DNA of 64,000 bases from NCBI RefSeq assembly GCF_902460415.1, contig NZ_CABPTY010000002.1:95533-159532 (forward strand), read 5' to 3'. Positions within the stretch are counted from its first letter, which is position 1. Each line of letters begins with the position of its first letter. Positions 34,101-41,325 of this stretch are shown here, one piece after another. Source of the DNA: Campylobacter_A concisus_Y. GTDB taxonomy: Bacteria; Campylobacterota; Campylobacteria; Campylobacterales; Campylobacteraceae. Under the pieces are notes generated by a model that worked only from the letters and a program-made list of their open reading frames with translations, was not told where the DNA came from and searched no databases. The position numbers and the translations under genes are program-made.

Positions 34101-34649
34101 CTATCTATTGATGATTTGTGGAAAAGGTGTGGCTAGGGCTTTTTTGCTAAAATCTTGCGACTCGATCGTGAAATTTGCAGCAAATCTTTGAATGCCCTCT
34201 TTTTTATAAGCGCGCCTTTGGATGGTGAAAAGGACTAAATTTCCGCCTTGTTTGGTGTAGCGATATATCGAGTGCTCGGCTGTTGGCACGCCATTTAGGT
34301 TTGAAAATATCGTGATATCAAGATAAATTTCATTTGCTAGTGAGCCCTTTTTATAAGCCACTTTTAGCCCTTTTGCTTTTAGCTCTTTTAGATCATTTAT
34401 CTTTTGCTCGACTGCTTGCTCGACTGTAGCGTCAAATTTAAGCGTATTTAGCGAGAGCATGTAGCTAAAACTATCTAGCTTCTCACCAGGGAGCAAGTAC
34501 TCCTGTGTGAATAAATTTGGCACAGGCTTGGCTGAATATGCCAATGAGTAGAGTCTGTTGTCAAATTTTATCTGCACCGGCTCAAAGTACTGAGTAGCTG
34601 CGAGCAAGAGTGCCGGCAAAGCAATAAATGCTAAAAATTTCTTCATCAA
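34101..34649 (-). CDS. Secreted hypothetical protein in the glmM operon
   Basis: This 182-residue protein has a signal peptide (1-18, LAFIALPALLLAATQ) and a periplasmic part with alternating beta strands (PVQIKFDNRLYSLAYSAKPV, LDITIFSNLNGVPTAEHSIY) and FTIESQDF near the end. I recognise no family. It is last in the glmM-lspA-TM2-hemJ run, 6 bp after hemJ, so a membrane or envelope role is likely by position only. Confidence 0.7.
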   Translation of the reverse strand: MMKKFLAFIALPALLLAATQYFEPVQIKFDNRLYSLAYSAKPVPNLFTQEYLLPGEKLDSFSYMLSLNTLKFDATVEQAVEQKINDLKELKAKGLKVAYKKGSLANEIYLDITIFSNLNGVPTAEHSIYRYTKQGGNLVLFTIQRRAYKKEGIQRFAANFTIESQDFSKKALATPFPQIINR

Positions 34650-34655
34650 ATTCCC

Positions 34656-35090
34656 TTAAAATGGATTTACTATCATGACCCATATGATGATAAGCATCGC
34701 GATAGTTGGCACTTCGTTGTAAGCTCTAAAGAAGATGCCACTTTTGTTACAGCGCTTTTCTTTGAGCTGCTTCATGTAACGTCCAAGGTCTAGGTGATAG
34801 ATAGCCATCAAGATGACAACTAAAATTTTGACATGGATGTGACCAGTTTTTATAAGATCAGGCATCGCGATAAGTATCAATATACCAGTGACAAATGAGC
34901 CAATCAGCGCGACCCAACCAATGTAGTGATACATCTTGTACTCCATCACTTCGACCACTTTGACAAAGTCTGGCTTGTCCATATTTTCTACGTGATAAAC
35001 GTAGAGTCTTGGCTGATAAAACAGCACTGCCATCCACGAGATGAAGAACAAATAGTGGAGGTATTTTAAGTAAAGATAATATTCTGCCAT
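34656..35090 (-). CDS. hemJ: HemJ-family protoporphyrinogen oxidase
   Basis: This 144-residue membrane protein has four helices. The conserved His is in LKYLHYLFFISWMAVLFYQP, followed by RLYVYH, and HIHVKILVVILMAIYHLD carries the paired His and Lys region. It ends FFRAYNEVPTIAMLIIIWVM, the UPF0093 signature. HemJ oxidises protoporphyrinogen IX in bacteria lacking HemG/HemY. The operon position after lspA matches other Campylobacter. AAGGAGACGTT precedes the ATG. Confidence 0.88.
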   Translation of the reverse strand: MAEYYLYLKYLHYLFFISWMAVLFYQPRLYVYHVENMDKPDFVKVVEVMEYKMYHYIGWVALIGSFVTGILILIAMPDLIKTGHIHVKILVVILMAIYHLDLGRYMKQLKEKRCNKSGIFFRAYNEVPTIAMLIIIWVMIVNPF

Positions 35091-35099
35091 AACGTCTCC

Positions 35100-35462
35100 T
35101 TATCTAAAAAGTATCTCTTTTCTAGCTTCAAATTCAGCCTTGCTGATCGCACCACTCTCAAAAAGCTCGTAAAGCCTTTTTAAGTCATCTTCTTTGTCTT
35201 TTAGTTTTAGTCTCTCTTTTAGTTCGACTTTTTGTAAATTTTTCTCGACATAAGCACCAACTAAAAATGCATCGATAAGCCACCAAATGCCCCAGATAGC
35301 TAAGAATGGTATGCCTATAATGAAATAAAACGTAGAGTAGCCAACAAAAAATAGTCCCATCATCAAAAAGCCAGTGATAAATTTACCAAGGTAAATTCTA
35401 TGCGCTCCAAGCCAGCCAGTAAGTAGCCAAAGCGCGTATGCGACGTAGATATTATTTCCCAC
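35100..35462 (-). CDS. TM2 domain protein with C-terminal SHOCT
   Basis: This 120-residue protein starts with a TM2 domain: the glycine-rich WLLTGWLGAHRIYLGKFITG then a second span ending WGIWWLIDAFLVGAYV. A charged linker leads to the short SHOCT motif LKRLYELFESGAISKAEFEA. Function is unknown for both modules. Its first 11 bases overlap the end of lspA and hemJ follows by 9 bp, so it is translationally coupled. Confidence 0.85.
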   Translation of the reverse strand: MGNNIYVAYALWLLTGWLGAHRIYLGKFITGFLMMGLFFVGYSTFYFIIGIPFLAIWGIWWLIDAFLVGAYVEKNLQKVELKERLKLKDKEDDLKRLYELFESGAISKAEFEARKEILFR

Positions 35463-35904
35463 TCTCTCTCCTTTTTCTAAAACTTTGCCAAAGTATCATC
35501 ACAACGCAAAGATCGATCATCACATCAGCGAAGTTAAAGACCGCAAAGTTAAACCATTTGTGCCAAAAGACATAATCCACAACGCCGCCATGGATAAATC
35601 TATCTGTGATATTTGAGCTGCCAGCTCCTAGCAAAGCTCCAAGCCAAATGGCATGCGAGTAAAGCAGCTTTTTTTCAACGACTAGATAGACAAAAACGCC
35701 TAAAATGAGGGCGATCTGGATAAATTTAAGCCACTCATCTAAAAAGGCAAACATCGAAAATGCAACGCCCTTATTATATGTAAGAACTAGCGAGAAAAAC
35801 TCACCCTCCCACGAAAAGCCATCTATAAATATCATTTTTATCGCTTGATCAACGATAAAAATGAGAAAAAACGCTATGAAAAATTTAACTAAGCTTTTAC
35901 GCAT
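35452..35904 (-). CDS. lspA: Lipoprotein signal peptidase (SPase II)
   Basis: This 150-residue inner-membrane aspartic protease removes signal peptides from prolipoproteins. Four spans are evident. Catalytic Asp110 is in IHGGVVDYVFW and Asp127 in NFAVFNFADVMID, with conserved IVDQAIKM and TYNKGVAFSMF. It overlaps glmM by 8 bp and the TM2 gene by 11 bp. One substrate is likely the lipoprotein at 54976. Confidence 0.96.
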   Translation of the reverse strand: MRKSLVKFFIAFFLIFIVDQAIKMIFIDGFSWEGEFFSLVLTYNKGVAFSMFAFLDEWLKFIQIALILGVFVYLVVEKKLLYSHAIWLGALLGAGSSNITDRFIHGGVVDYVFWHKWFNFAVFNFADVMIDLCVVMILWQSFRKRRESGK

Positions 35905-37237
35905 TTAGGGCTTTTACAAAAAATTTCTCAACTTCATCCATGCGTTTTTCAACTAAAGTTTGATTTTTGCCCTCAAGCAAAAGTCTGATCAAATTTTCAG
36001 TGCCAGAGTATCTAAAGAGCGATCTTATGCCCTCTTTTGCAAGGCTAGCCTCAAGCTCTTTTAGCCCCTCTATCTTATCAAGTGGCTTTTTCTCTGTGAT
36101 CTTTAAATTTAGTAAAATTTGTGGATATGGCTTTAGCTCACCAAAAATTTCGCTAGCTTTTTTACCTTTTTTAAGCATCATCGCAACAACTTGCATTGAG
36201 GTAACAAGGCCGTCGCCAGTCTTAGCGTAGTCGTTAAATATCACGTGACCGCTTTGCTCGCCACCAAAATTTATGCCATTTTCTTTCATCATCTCAAGCA
36301 CGTATTTATCGCCTACGTTTGAGCGAAGTAGTTTGATCTTATGAGCTTTTAGATAGTCATCAAGTGCAGCATTACTCATTACCGTAGCTACGATGGCTCC
36401 GCCTTTTAGAGCCTTTTGCTCATTTAAAAATGCAGCCAACGCACCAAGTATCGCATCGCCATGCACAACTTCGCCGTTTTCGTCAACTACTACAAGCCTA
36501 TCAGCATCGCCGTCAAATGCAAAGCCGATGTCGGCACGAAGCCTTTTTACTTCGCTTGCTAGATCTTCTGGATGAAGCGCGCCACAATTTTGGTTGATGT
36601 TGCTACCATTTGGCTCGTCGTTTATGACGATGACATCAGCTCCAAGCTCGCTAAATACAGTTGGCGCGACCTTGTAAGCAGCTCCGTTTGCCACATCTAA
36701 AACTACTCGTAAATTCTTTAAATTTAGCTCTTTTGGGAATGAATTTTTGATCTGCACGATATATCTGCCGATAACATCGTCGATCCTCTTGTTTGCACCG
36801 ATCTCTGTCATCGTCTTTTGGGCGTTTGCGATGAGCTCGTCGTCGTAGAAAATTTTCTCTATCTCAGCCTCTATCGTCTCATCAAGTTTGTTGCCAAAGC
36901 TATCAAAAAATTTGATGCCGTTATCGTAGTATGGGTTGTGTGAGGCGCTTATCATTATGCCAGCGTCACAGCGCATATTTTCTGTTAAAAATGCGATCGC
37001 AGGTGTTGGCATAGGGCCTATTTGAAGGACGTTGTAGCCAACTGCAGTTAGCCCTGCAACGATGGCAGTCTCTATCATATAGCCGCTTTTTCTTGTATCT
37101 TTTCCAACTAAAATCACATTTGTCGCTGAGGTCTTTCTAAAATAAATTCCAGCTGCCATTGCAAGACGCATAGATGTTTGAGCTGAAAGCTTCTCACCAG
37201 CTTTTCCACGAACTCCATCCGTTCCAAATAGTTTCAT
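35897..37237 (-). CDS. glmM: Phosphoglucosamine mutase
   Basis: This 446-residue phosphohexomutase makes glucosamine-1-phosphate for UDP-GlcNAc and peptidoglycan. KLFGTDGVRGKAGEKL opens it. The phosphoserine is Ser99 in IMISASHNPYYDNGIKFF, the metal loop is FAFDGDADRLVVVD, sugar binding is NFGGEQSGHVIFNDYAKTGD, and the phosphate site is RYSGTENLIRLLLEG. Full length. It leads a five-gene unit: glmM, lspA, TM2, hemJ and a secreted protein. Confidence 0.97.
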   Translation of the reverse strand: MKLFGTDGVRGKAGEKLSAQTSMRLAMAAGIYFRKTSATNVILVGKDTRKSGYMIETAIVAGLTAVGYNVLQIGPMPTPAIAFLTENMRCDAGIMISASHNPYYDNGIKFFDSFGNKLDETIEAEIEKIFYDDELIANAQKTMTEIGANKRIDDVIGRYIVQIKNSFPKELNLKNLRVVLDVANGAAYKVAPTVFSELGADVIVINDEPNGSNINQNCGALHPEDLASEVKRLRADIGFAFDGDADRLVVVDENGEVVHGDAILGALAAFLNEQKALKGGAIVATVMSNAALDDYLKAHKIKLLRSNVGDKYVLEMMKENGINFGGEQSGHVIFNDYAKTGDGLVTSMQVVAMMLKKGKKASEIFGELKPYPQILLNLKITEKKPLDKIEGLKELEASLAKEGIRSLFRYSGTENLIRLLLEGKNQTLVEKRMDEVEKFFVKALNA

Positions 37238-37357
37238 AAATTTATCCTTTTTATTATAAAATTGTGCTATTTTATCAGAATTTACCTAATTTAAAATCTA
37301 AAATTTTACTTTCATTAAGGATGACTTAAATTAAGGTTAAATTTATTATATCTTTAA

Positions 37358-37363
37358 TATAAT
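37358..37363 (+). promoter_or_regulatory. -10 box of rpsT-prfA
   Basis: TATAAT lies 31 bp before the rpsT ATG, within T/A-phased sequence. AAAAAGG follows before the start codon. Confidence 0.6.
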
Positions 37364-37394
37364 CACCGACTAAAATTATTCAAAAAGGTATATT

Positions 37395-37664
37395 ATGGCA
37401 AACCATAAATCTGCTGAAAAAAGAGCTAGACAAACTATAAAAAGAACTGAGAGAAATAGATTTTACCGCACTAGACTTAAAAACATCACAAAAGCAGTGC
37501 GTGTAGCTGTAGAAGCTAAAGATCTAAATGCTGCAAATGAAGCTTTAAAAGTTGCTAACAAAAGCATCCACAGCTTCGTAAGTAGGGGTTTTTTGAAGAA
37601 ACAAACTGCTGCTCGCCGTGTTAGTCGTCTTGCACAATTAGTAAATACTCTAAAAGCTGCTTAA
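37395..37664 (+). CDS. rpsT: 30S ribosomal protein S20
   Basis: This 89-residue basic helical protein starts MANHKSAEKRARQTIKRTER, the S20 signature, with the closing KQTAARRVSRLAQLVN. It binds 16S rRNA. prfA follows 13 bp later, a common Campylobacter pair. Confidence 0.97.
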   Translation: MANHKSAEKRARQTIKRTERNRFYRTRLKNITKAVRVAVEAKDLNAANEALKVANKSIHSFVSRGFLKKQTAARRVSRLAQLVNTLKAA

Positions 37665-37677
37665 TCTATAAAATTTA

Positions 37678-38745
37678 ATGTTTGCTGATAAACTTCATCC
37701 ATTTTTGGATCGCTATAATGAAATTTCTACGCTTCTTAGCGATTCAAATATAGCAAACGATATCGAAAAGATGACAAAGCTCTCAAAAGAGCAATCATCT
37801 ATCGAGCCAGTCGCAACTGCTGCAACAAAATATCTAGAAATTTTAAAAGACATCGATGAAAATAAAGCCCTACTTGAGGACTCTGAGCTCGGAGAGCTAG
37901 CAAAAGAAGAACTTAAAAATTTAGAGATTTCAAGAGAAAAGCTTGAAGAAGAGATAAAAATTTTACTTCTTCCAAAAGATCCAAACGATGATAAAAATAT
38001 ATTTTTAGAAATTCGTGCAGGTACTGGTGGTGATGAGGCTGCGCTGTTTGTTGGAGATCTTTTTAATGCTTACATTAGATATGCGGAGCTTCGAGGATAT
38101 AAATTTGAGATCGTTAGCCAAAGTGAGGGTAACACTGGCGGCTTTAAAGAGATCATCGTGCTTATAAAAGGCAAAGGTGCTTACTCAAGGCTAAAATTTG
38201 AAGGTGGTACACACAGAGTTCAGCGTGTACCAGAGACTGAGAGCCAGGGCAGGGTGCATACTTCAGCTGTGACTGTGGCTATCATGCCAGAGGTTGAGGA
38301 TAGTGAGATCGAGATCAATCCAAATGATATAAGAGTCGATGTGATGAGAAGCTCAGGCCATGGCGGTCAGTCAGTAAATACAACTGATAGTGCCGTTAGG
38401 ATCACGCACATACCAACTGGACTTGTTGTCACAAACCAAGATGGCAAGAGTCAGCACAAAAATAAAGAAGCTGCGATGAAGGTGCTAAAAGCTAGACTTT
38501 ACGAGATGCAAGAGCAAGAGAGACTTGCAAAAGAAACTAGTGAGCGAAAGAGTCAGGTCGGCACTGGAGACCGCTCAGGCAGGATAAGAACTTATAACTA
38601 TCCGCAAAACCGCATAAGCGATCACCGTATAAATTTAACACTTTACCGCCTTGATGCGATTATGGCTGCTGGATTATTTGACGAGATCATCGAGCCACTT
38701 ATTACGCATTATCAAGCAGAAGCTATGCTAGAAGCTGGCATTTAA
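37678..38745 (+). CDS. prfA: Peptide chain release factor 1
   Basis: This 355-residue factor ends translation at UAA and UAG. The peptidyl-hydrolysis motif is Gly229-Gly230-Gln231 in RSSGHGGQSVNTTDSAV, and the stop-codon tripeptide is PET in HRVQRVPETESQGRVH. EIRAGTGGDEAALF and TYNYPQNRISDHRINLT are further signatures. Normal length. It shares the rpsT promoter. The 326 bases after it are AT-rich, with nothing recognised. Confidence 0.97.
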   Translation: MFADKLHPFLDRYNEISTLLSDSNIANDIEKMTKLSKEQSSIEPVATAATKYLEILKDIDENKALLEDSELGELAKEELKNLEISREKLEEEIKILLLPKDPNDDKNIFLEIRAGTGGDEAALFVGDLFNAYIRYAELRGYKFEIVSQSEGNTGGFKEIIVLIKGKGAYSRLKFEGGTHRVQRVPETESQGRVHTSAVTVAIMPEVEDSEIEINPNDIRVDVMRSSGHGGQSVNTTDSAVRITHIPTGLVVTNQDGKSQHKNKEAAMKVLKARLYEMQEQERLAKETSERKSQVGTGDRSGRIRTYNYPQNRISDHRINLTLYRLDAIMAAGLFDEIIEPLITHYQAEAMLEAGI

Positions 38746-39071
38746 ACTTTCAAATTTCTATTTCAAATTTTATAATTTATTTCTTTACCTAAAAATACTT
38801 TTAAATTTACCAAGCTTTAAAGTCAAATTTACAAGAATTTTATAAAAATAGATATTTAGAAGTAGTAGCTAGTAATATTTTTTCTCATTTTTTTCAAAAT
38901 AATATAAATTAAATTTTTAGATTTTATTTCTCAAATAGCGATTTATAGGGCATTTAAAAGTATAAAATTTTTATTTTTGATATTATAATTTTGTATAAAT
39001 AGCTTTTAAGTTTTGCTTAATAATTCTACCTTACAATTTCACCATAATTTAATTCAAAACAAGGATACAAA
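38746..39071. other. AT-rich intergenic region
   Basis: No gene or RNA is seen. It has several A/T runs and a CATAAT box at about 39046 that may serve the molbindin gene, whose ATG has AAGGATAC before it. Confidence 0.6.
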
Positions 39072-39491
39072 ATGTCAATAAGTGCAAGAAATCAACTAAA
39101 TGTTGAGATCACAGAGGTAAGAACAGGTGCGGTAAATTCGCTAATATCTGGCAAACTAGCAGGTGGCGAGGTGCTAAAAGCAACTGTTACAGTTGATAGT
39201 GAAAAAGGTCTTGATCTTAAAGTTGGCAAAAAAGCTATCTTTTTATTCAAAGCTTCAAGCGTTATCGTTTCAAAAGACGACAGCATCAAACTTAGCGCTA
39301 CAAACCAAATCAAAGGTGTTGTTAGCGAGATAAAAGACGGAGCTGTAAATACTGAAGTTATTATCGATGTAAATGGCAGCAAAATTTCTGCTATCATCAC
39401 AAGAGAGTCAGTTAGTAGTCTAGCTTTAAAAGCAGGAGATAAAGTAACTTCAATTATCAAAGCAACTCAAATCATAGTTGGTGTTAAATAA
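39072..39491 (+). CDS. Di-Mop molybdate-binding protein (molbindin, TOBE domains)
   Basis: This 139-residue cytoplasmic protein is made of two tandem Mop/TOBE repeats. The first starts ISARNQLNVEITEVRTGAVN and ends LFKASSVIVSKDD. The second starts LSATNQIKGVVSEIKDGAVN and ends IIKATQIIVGVK. Each carries the usual SARNQ/ATNQ and TGAVN/DGAVN anion-site segments. Such proteins bind molybdate or tungstate and buffer it for molybdoenzymes. It is monocistronic, with a strong terminator; no mod transporter genes are adjacent. Confidence 0.9.
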   Translation: MSISARNQLNVEITEVRTGAVNSLISGKLAGGEVLKATVTVDSEKGLDLKVGKKAIFLFKASSVIVSKDDSIKLSATNQIKGVVSEIKDGAVNTEVIIDVNGSKISAIITRESVSSLALKAGDKVTSIIKATQIIVGVK

Positions 39492-39495
39492 TTTA

Positions 39496-39515
39496 CGGAG
39501 CAATTTTGCTCCGTT
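39496..39515 (+). terminator. Terminator of the molbindin gene
   Basis: ACGGAGCAA and TTGCTCCGT form a perfect 9-bp stem just after the stop, followed by TCTCC rather than a T run. Confidence 0.6.
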
Positions 39516-39682
39516 CTCCTAACTAAATCCCATTCTTAAACTAAGATCTAAAATACTATAAAATTTATCAACGAAATTATAAATTTAAATAAGTCGTAGT
39601 GAATATTTTTTAGAAAATTTATAACTAAAATTTATATTATTTTTTTACTTTTATAGCCTATCTGCCATTTTAAGCAGAGCAT

Positions 39683-39888
39683 GGCACGCCAAAAGTTCAC
39701 CACACAATGGGCGGGTTAAATATCAACACAAAAGCCCAAGTCATAAGCTCTCAAACGGCTATGCCTATACCAAATTTATATGCATCTGGCGAGAATGTAG
39801 GTGTCGTTCATGAGACATTCGTCTAGGCCCAGTCGTGATAACTGACCGCTTGACATTTAGCATGATCACTACTGAGAGTATCAGTTAA
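39683..39888 (+). pseudogene. C-terminal remnant of a flavocytochrome c / fumarate-reductase-type flavoprotein
   Basis: One frame gives PKVHHTMGGLNINTKAQVIS and then AMPIPNLYASGENVGVVHET before a stop. A shift of frame continues RLGPVVITDRLTFSMITTES to a TAA at 39888. These match the C-terminal FAD-binding end of fumarate reductase/urocanate reductase-like flavoproteins (HHTMGG, IPGLYAAGE, GGxHG, NRLGG). Only about 70 codons remain; the 5' part is gone. The other bases of 39516-39915 are AT-rich, with nothing seen. Confidence 0.85.
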
Positions 39889-39915
39889 AAAGATGTGGCA
39901 GGCGTTTGCTCGCCA

Positions 39916-40143
39916 CTATAAATTTTTAAATCTATAAACTCCATTTTTCACTCTCTCAAAAATTTTCTTCTCTTCAAGCAGCTTAAAGGTATTTATTACG
40001 GTTGGTTTGCTCACATCTAGCTTTTCACAAATTTCTGAAATTTTTACTACAATAAAGCCATTTTTATCGCAGCTTTTAACTAGCAAATTTATAATTTCTA
40101 CCTTTTTCTCGCCAATGATTGCCTTATAAATTTCTTCATTCAT
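39916..40143 (-). CDS. Small winged-helix protein (RepL/MarR-like HTH)
   Basis: This 75-residue protein is essentially one winged helix: KISEICEKLDVSKPTVINTF is the helix-turn-helix and LEEKKIFERVKNGVYRF the wing. It resembles the DNA-binding part of RepL-type and Crp-like regulators. It is one base from dgkA and probably co-transcribed with it. TTGGAG lies before the ATG. Its targets are unknown; it could be a shortened plasmid or phage replication protein or a true regulator. Confidence 0.7.
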   Translation of the reverse strand: MNEEIYKAIIGEKKVEIINLLVKSCDKNGFIVVKISEICEKLDVSKPTVINTFKLLEEKKIFERVKNGVYRFKNL

Positions 40144-40144
40144 G

Positions 40145-40510
40145 CTAGCTCCAAATTTTATATCCTATCGCCACGCACCAAAGCGCGCCACATAAGAAAT
40201 TTGCGATCATCACAGCCGCACTTCCTGCATCTTTTGCTGCCTTTGCTAGGGCGTGATAGTCTGGGCTTGCAAGATCAGTTACTCGCTCTAAACCTGAGTT
40301 TAGGCACTCGCAAACTAGCACAAATGCCATGCTAAAAATCAAAAATAGATTAAAAACAAGGTCAAAATTCCAAAAAAATAGCGATAGTGCTGCTAATAAA
40401 AATATGCAAATTTCTATACGAAAGCTCTTTTCATTTTTAAAAATTTCAGCCAAACCCTCTCTTGCATAGCCAAAATTTTTAAAAAATTTATACTCTGGCT
40501 GGTTTCTCAT
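40145..40510 (-). CDS. dgkA: Diacylglycerol kinase (undecaprenol kinase family)
   Basis: This 121-residue three-helix membrane enzyme phosphorylates diacylglycerol to recycle lipid by-products. An amphipathic N terminus (YAREGLAEIFKNEKSFRIE) carries the first conserved Glu. The signature is CECLNSGLERVTDLA, then YHALAKAAKDAGSAAVMIA. The frame runs upstream to 40537, but AAAAAGGAAAATT sits just before the ATG at 40508-40510, so that start is preferred. It is upstream of the small winged-helix gene and divergent from xth. Confidence 0.92.
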   Translation of the reverse strand: MRNQPEYKFFKNFGYAREGLAEIFKNEKSFRIEICIFLLAALSLFFWNFDLVFNLFLIFSMAFVLVCECLNSGLERVTDLASPDYHALAKAAKDAGSAAVMIANFLCGALWCVAIGYKIWS

Positions 40511-40563
40511 AATTTTCCTTTTTGTGATTTTTGGCATAATTATAATTAAAAAAAGGATGAAAT

Positions 40564-41322
40564 TTGAAACTTATTAGCTGGAATGTAAATGGCCTTAGAG
40601 CACTTGTAACAAAGGATGGTTTCGCGTGGCTTACGGAGCAAAAGCCTGATTTTTTAGCGCTTCAAGAGATTAAAGTCAAAGAAAGTGACGTGCCAAAGGA
40701 AATTTACAACCTTGGCTTTAAAGATATACGCGTAAACTCAGGCGAGAGGGCCGGATACTCTGGCGTGATGAGCCTAGCAAATTTTGACATTTCTACACAA
40801 AAGGCAGCCTTTTTTGATGACACGGAGGGGCGTGTTTTGGAACATAGATTTGACGATATTATACTTTTTAATATCTATTTTCCAAACGGACAAAAGGATG
40901 ACGAGCGCCTAGCCTATAAAATGGACTTTTACGAGAAATTTCTAGCTTACTGCAAAGAACTTGTAAAAAGCGGCAAAGAGGTGATATTTTGTGGCGATGT
41001 AAATACTGCTCACCGTGAGATCGACCTTAAAAATCCAAAGGCAAATGCCAAAACTTCTGGCTTTTTGCCTATCGAGCGAGCATGGATCGATGAGGTGCTA
41101 AAAAGTGGCTTTATCGATACCTTTAGAGCCGTAAATGGCGACGTAGCGGACGCTTACTCGTGGTGGAACTACCGCTTTAATGCAAGGGCTAAAAATGTCG
41201 GCTGGAGAATTGATTATTTCTTTATTTCACAAGGATTAAAAGATAGGCTAAAAGACGCATTTATCTTGCCAGAGATCACAGGTAGCGATCACTGCCCAGT
41301 TGGGATAGATATAGAAATTTAG
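40564..41322 (+). CDS. xth: Exodeoxyribonuclease III (AP endonuclease)
   Basis: This 252-residue Mg-dependent nuclease incises abasic sites. KLISWNVNGLRALVTKDGF carries the first metal-site Asn, LALQEIKVKE the catalytic Glu, IYFPNGQKDDERLAYKMDFY is typical, CGDVNTAHREIDLKNPK carries the Asp-Asn pair, WWNYRFNARAKNVGWRIDYF follows, and GSDHCPVGIDI the final Asp-His. It starts with TTG at 40564, preceded by AAAAAGGATG. It is closer to B. subtilis ExoA than to E. coli Xth. Confidence 0.95.
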   Translation: MKLISWNVNGLRALVTKDGFAWLTEQKPDFLALQEIKVKESDVPKEIYNLGFKDIRVNSGERAGYSGVMSLANFDISTQKAAFFDDTEGRVLEHRFDDIILFNIYFPNGQKDDERLAYKMDFYEKFLAYCKELVKSGKEVIFCGDVNTAHREIDLKNPKANAKTSGFLPIERAWIDEVLKSGFIDTFRAVNGDVADAYSWWNYRFNARAKNVGWRIDYFFISQGLKDRLKDAFILPEITGSDHCPVGIDIEI

Positions 41323-41325
41323 CCA

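Noticed and set aside
40511..40537. Nine-codon N-terminal extension of DgkA
   Set aside because: The ribosome site AAAAAGGAAAA sits directly before the internal ATG, and the extension is not part of the family.
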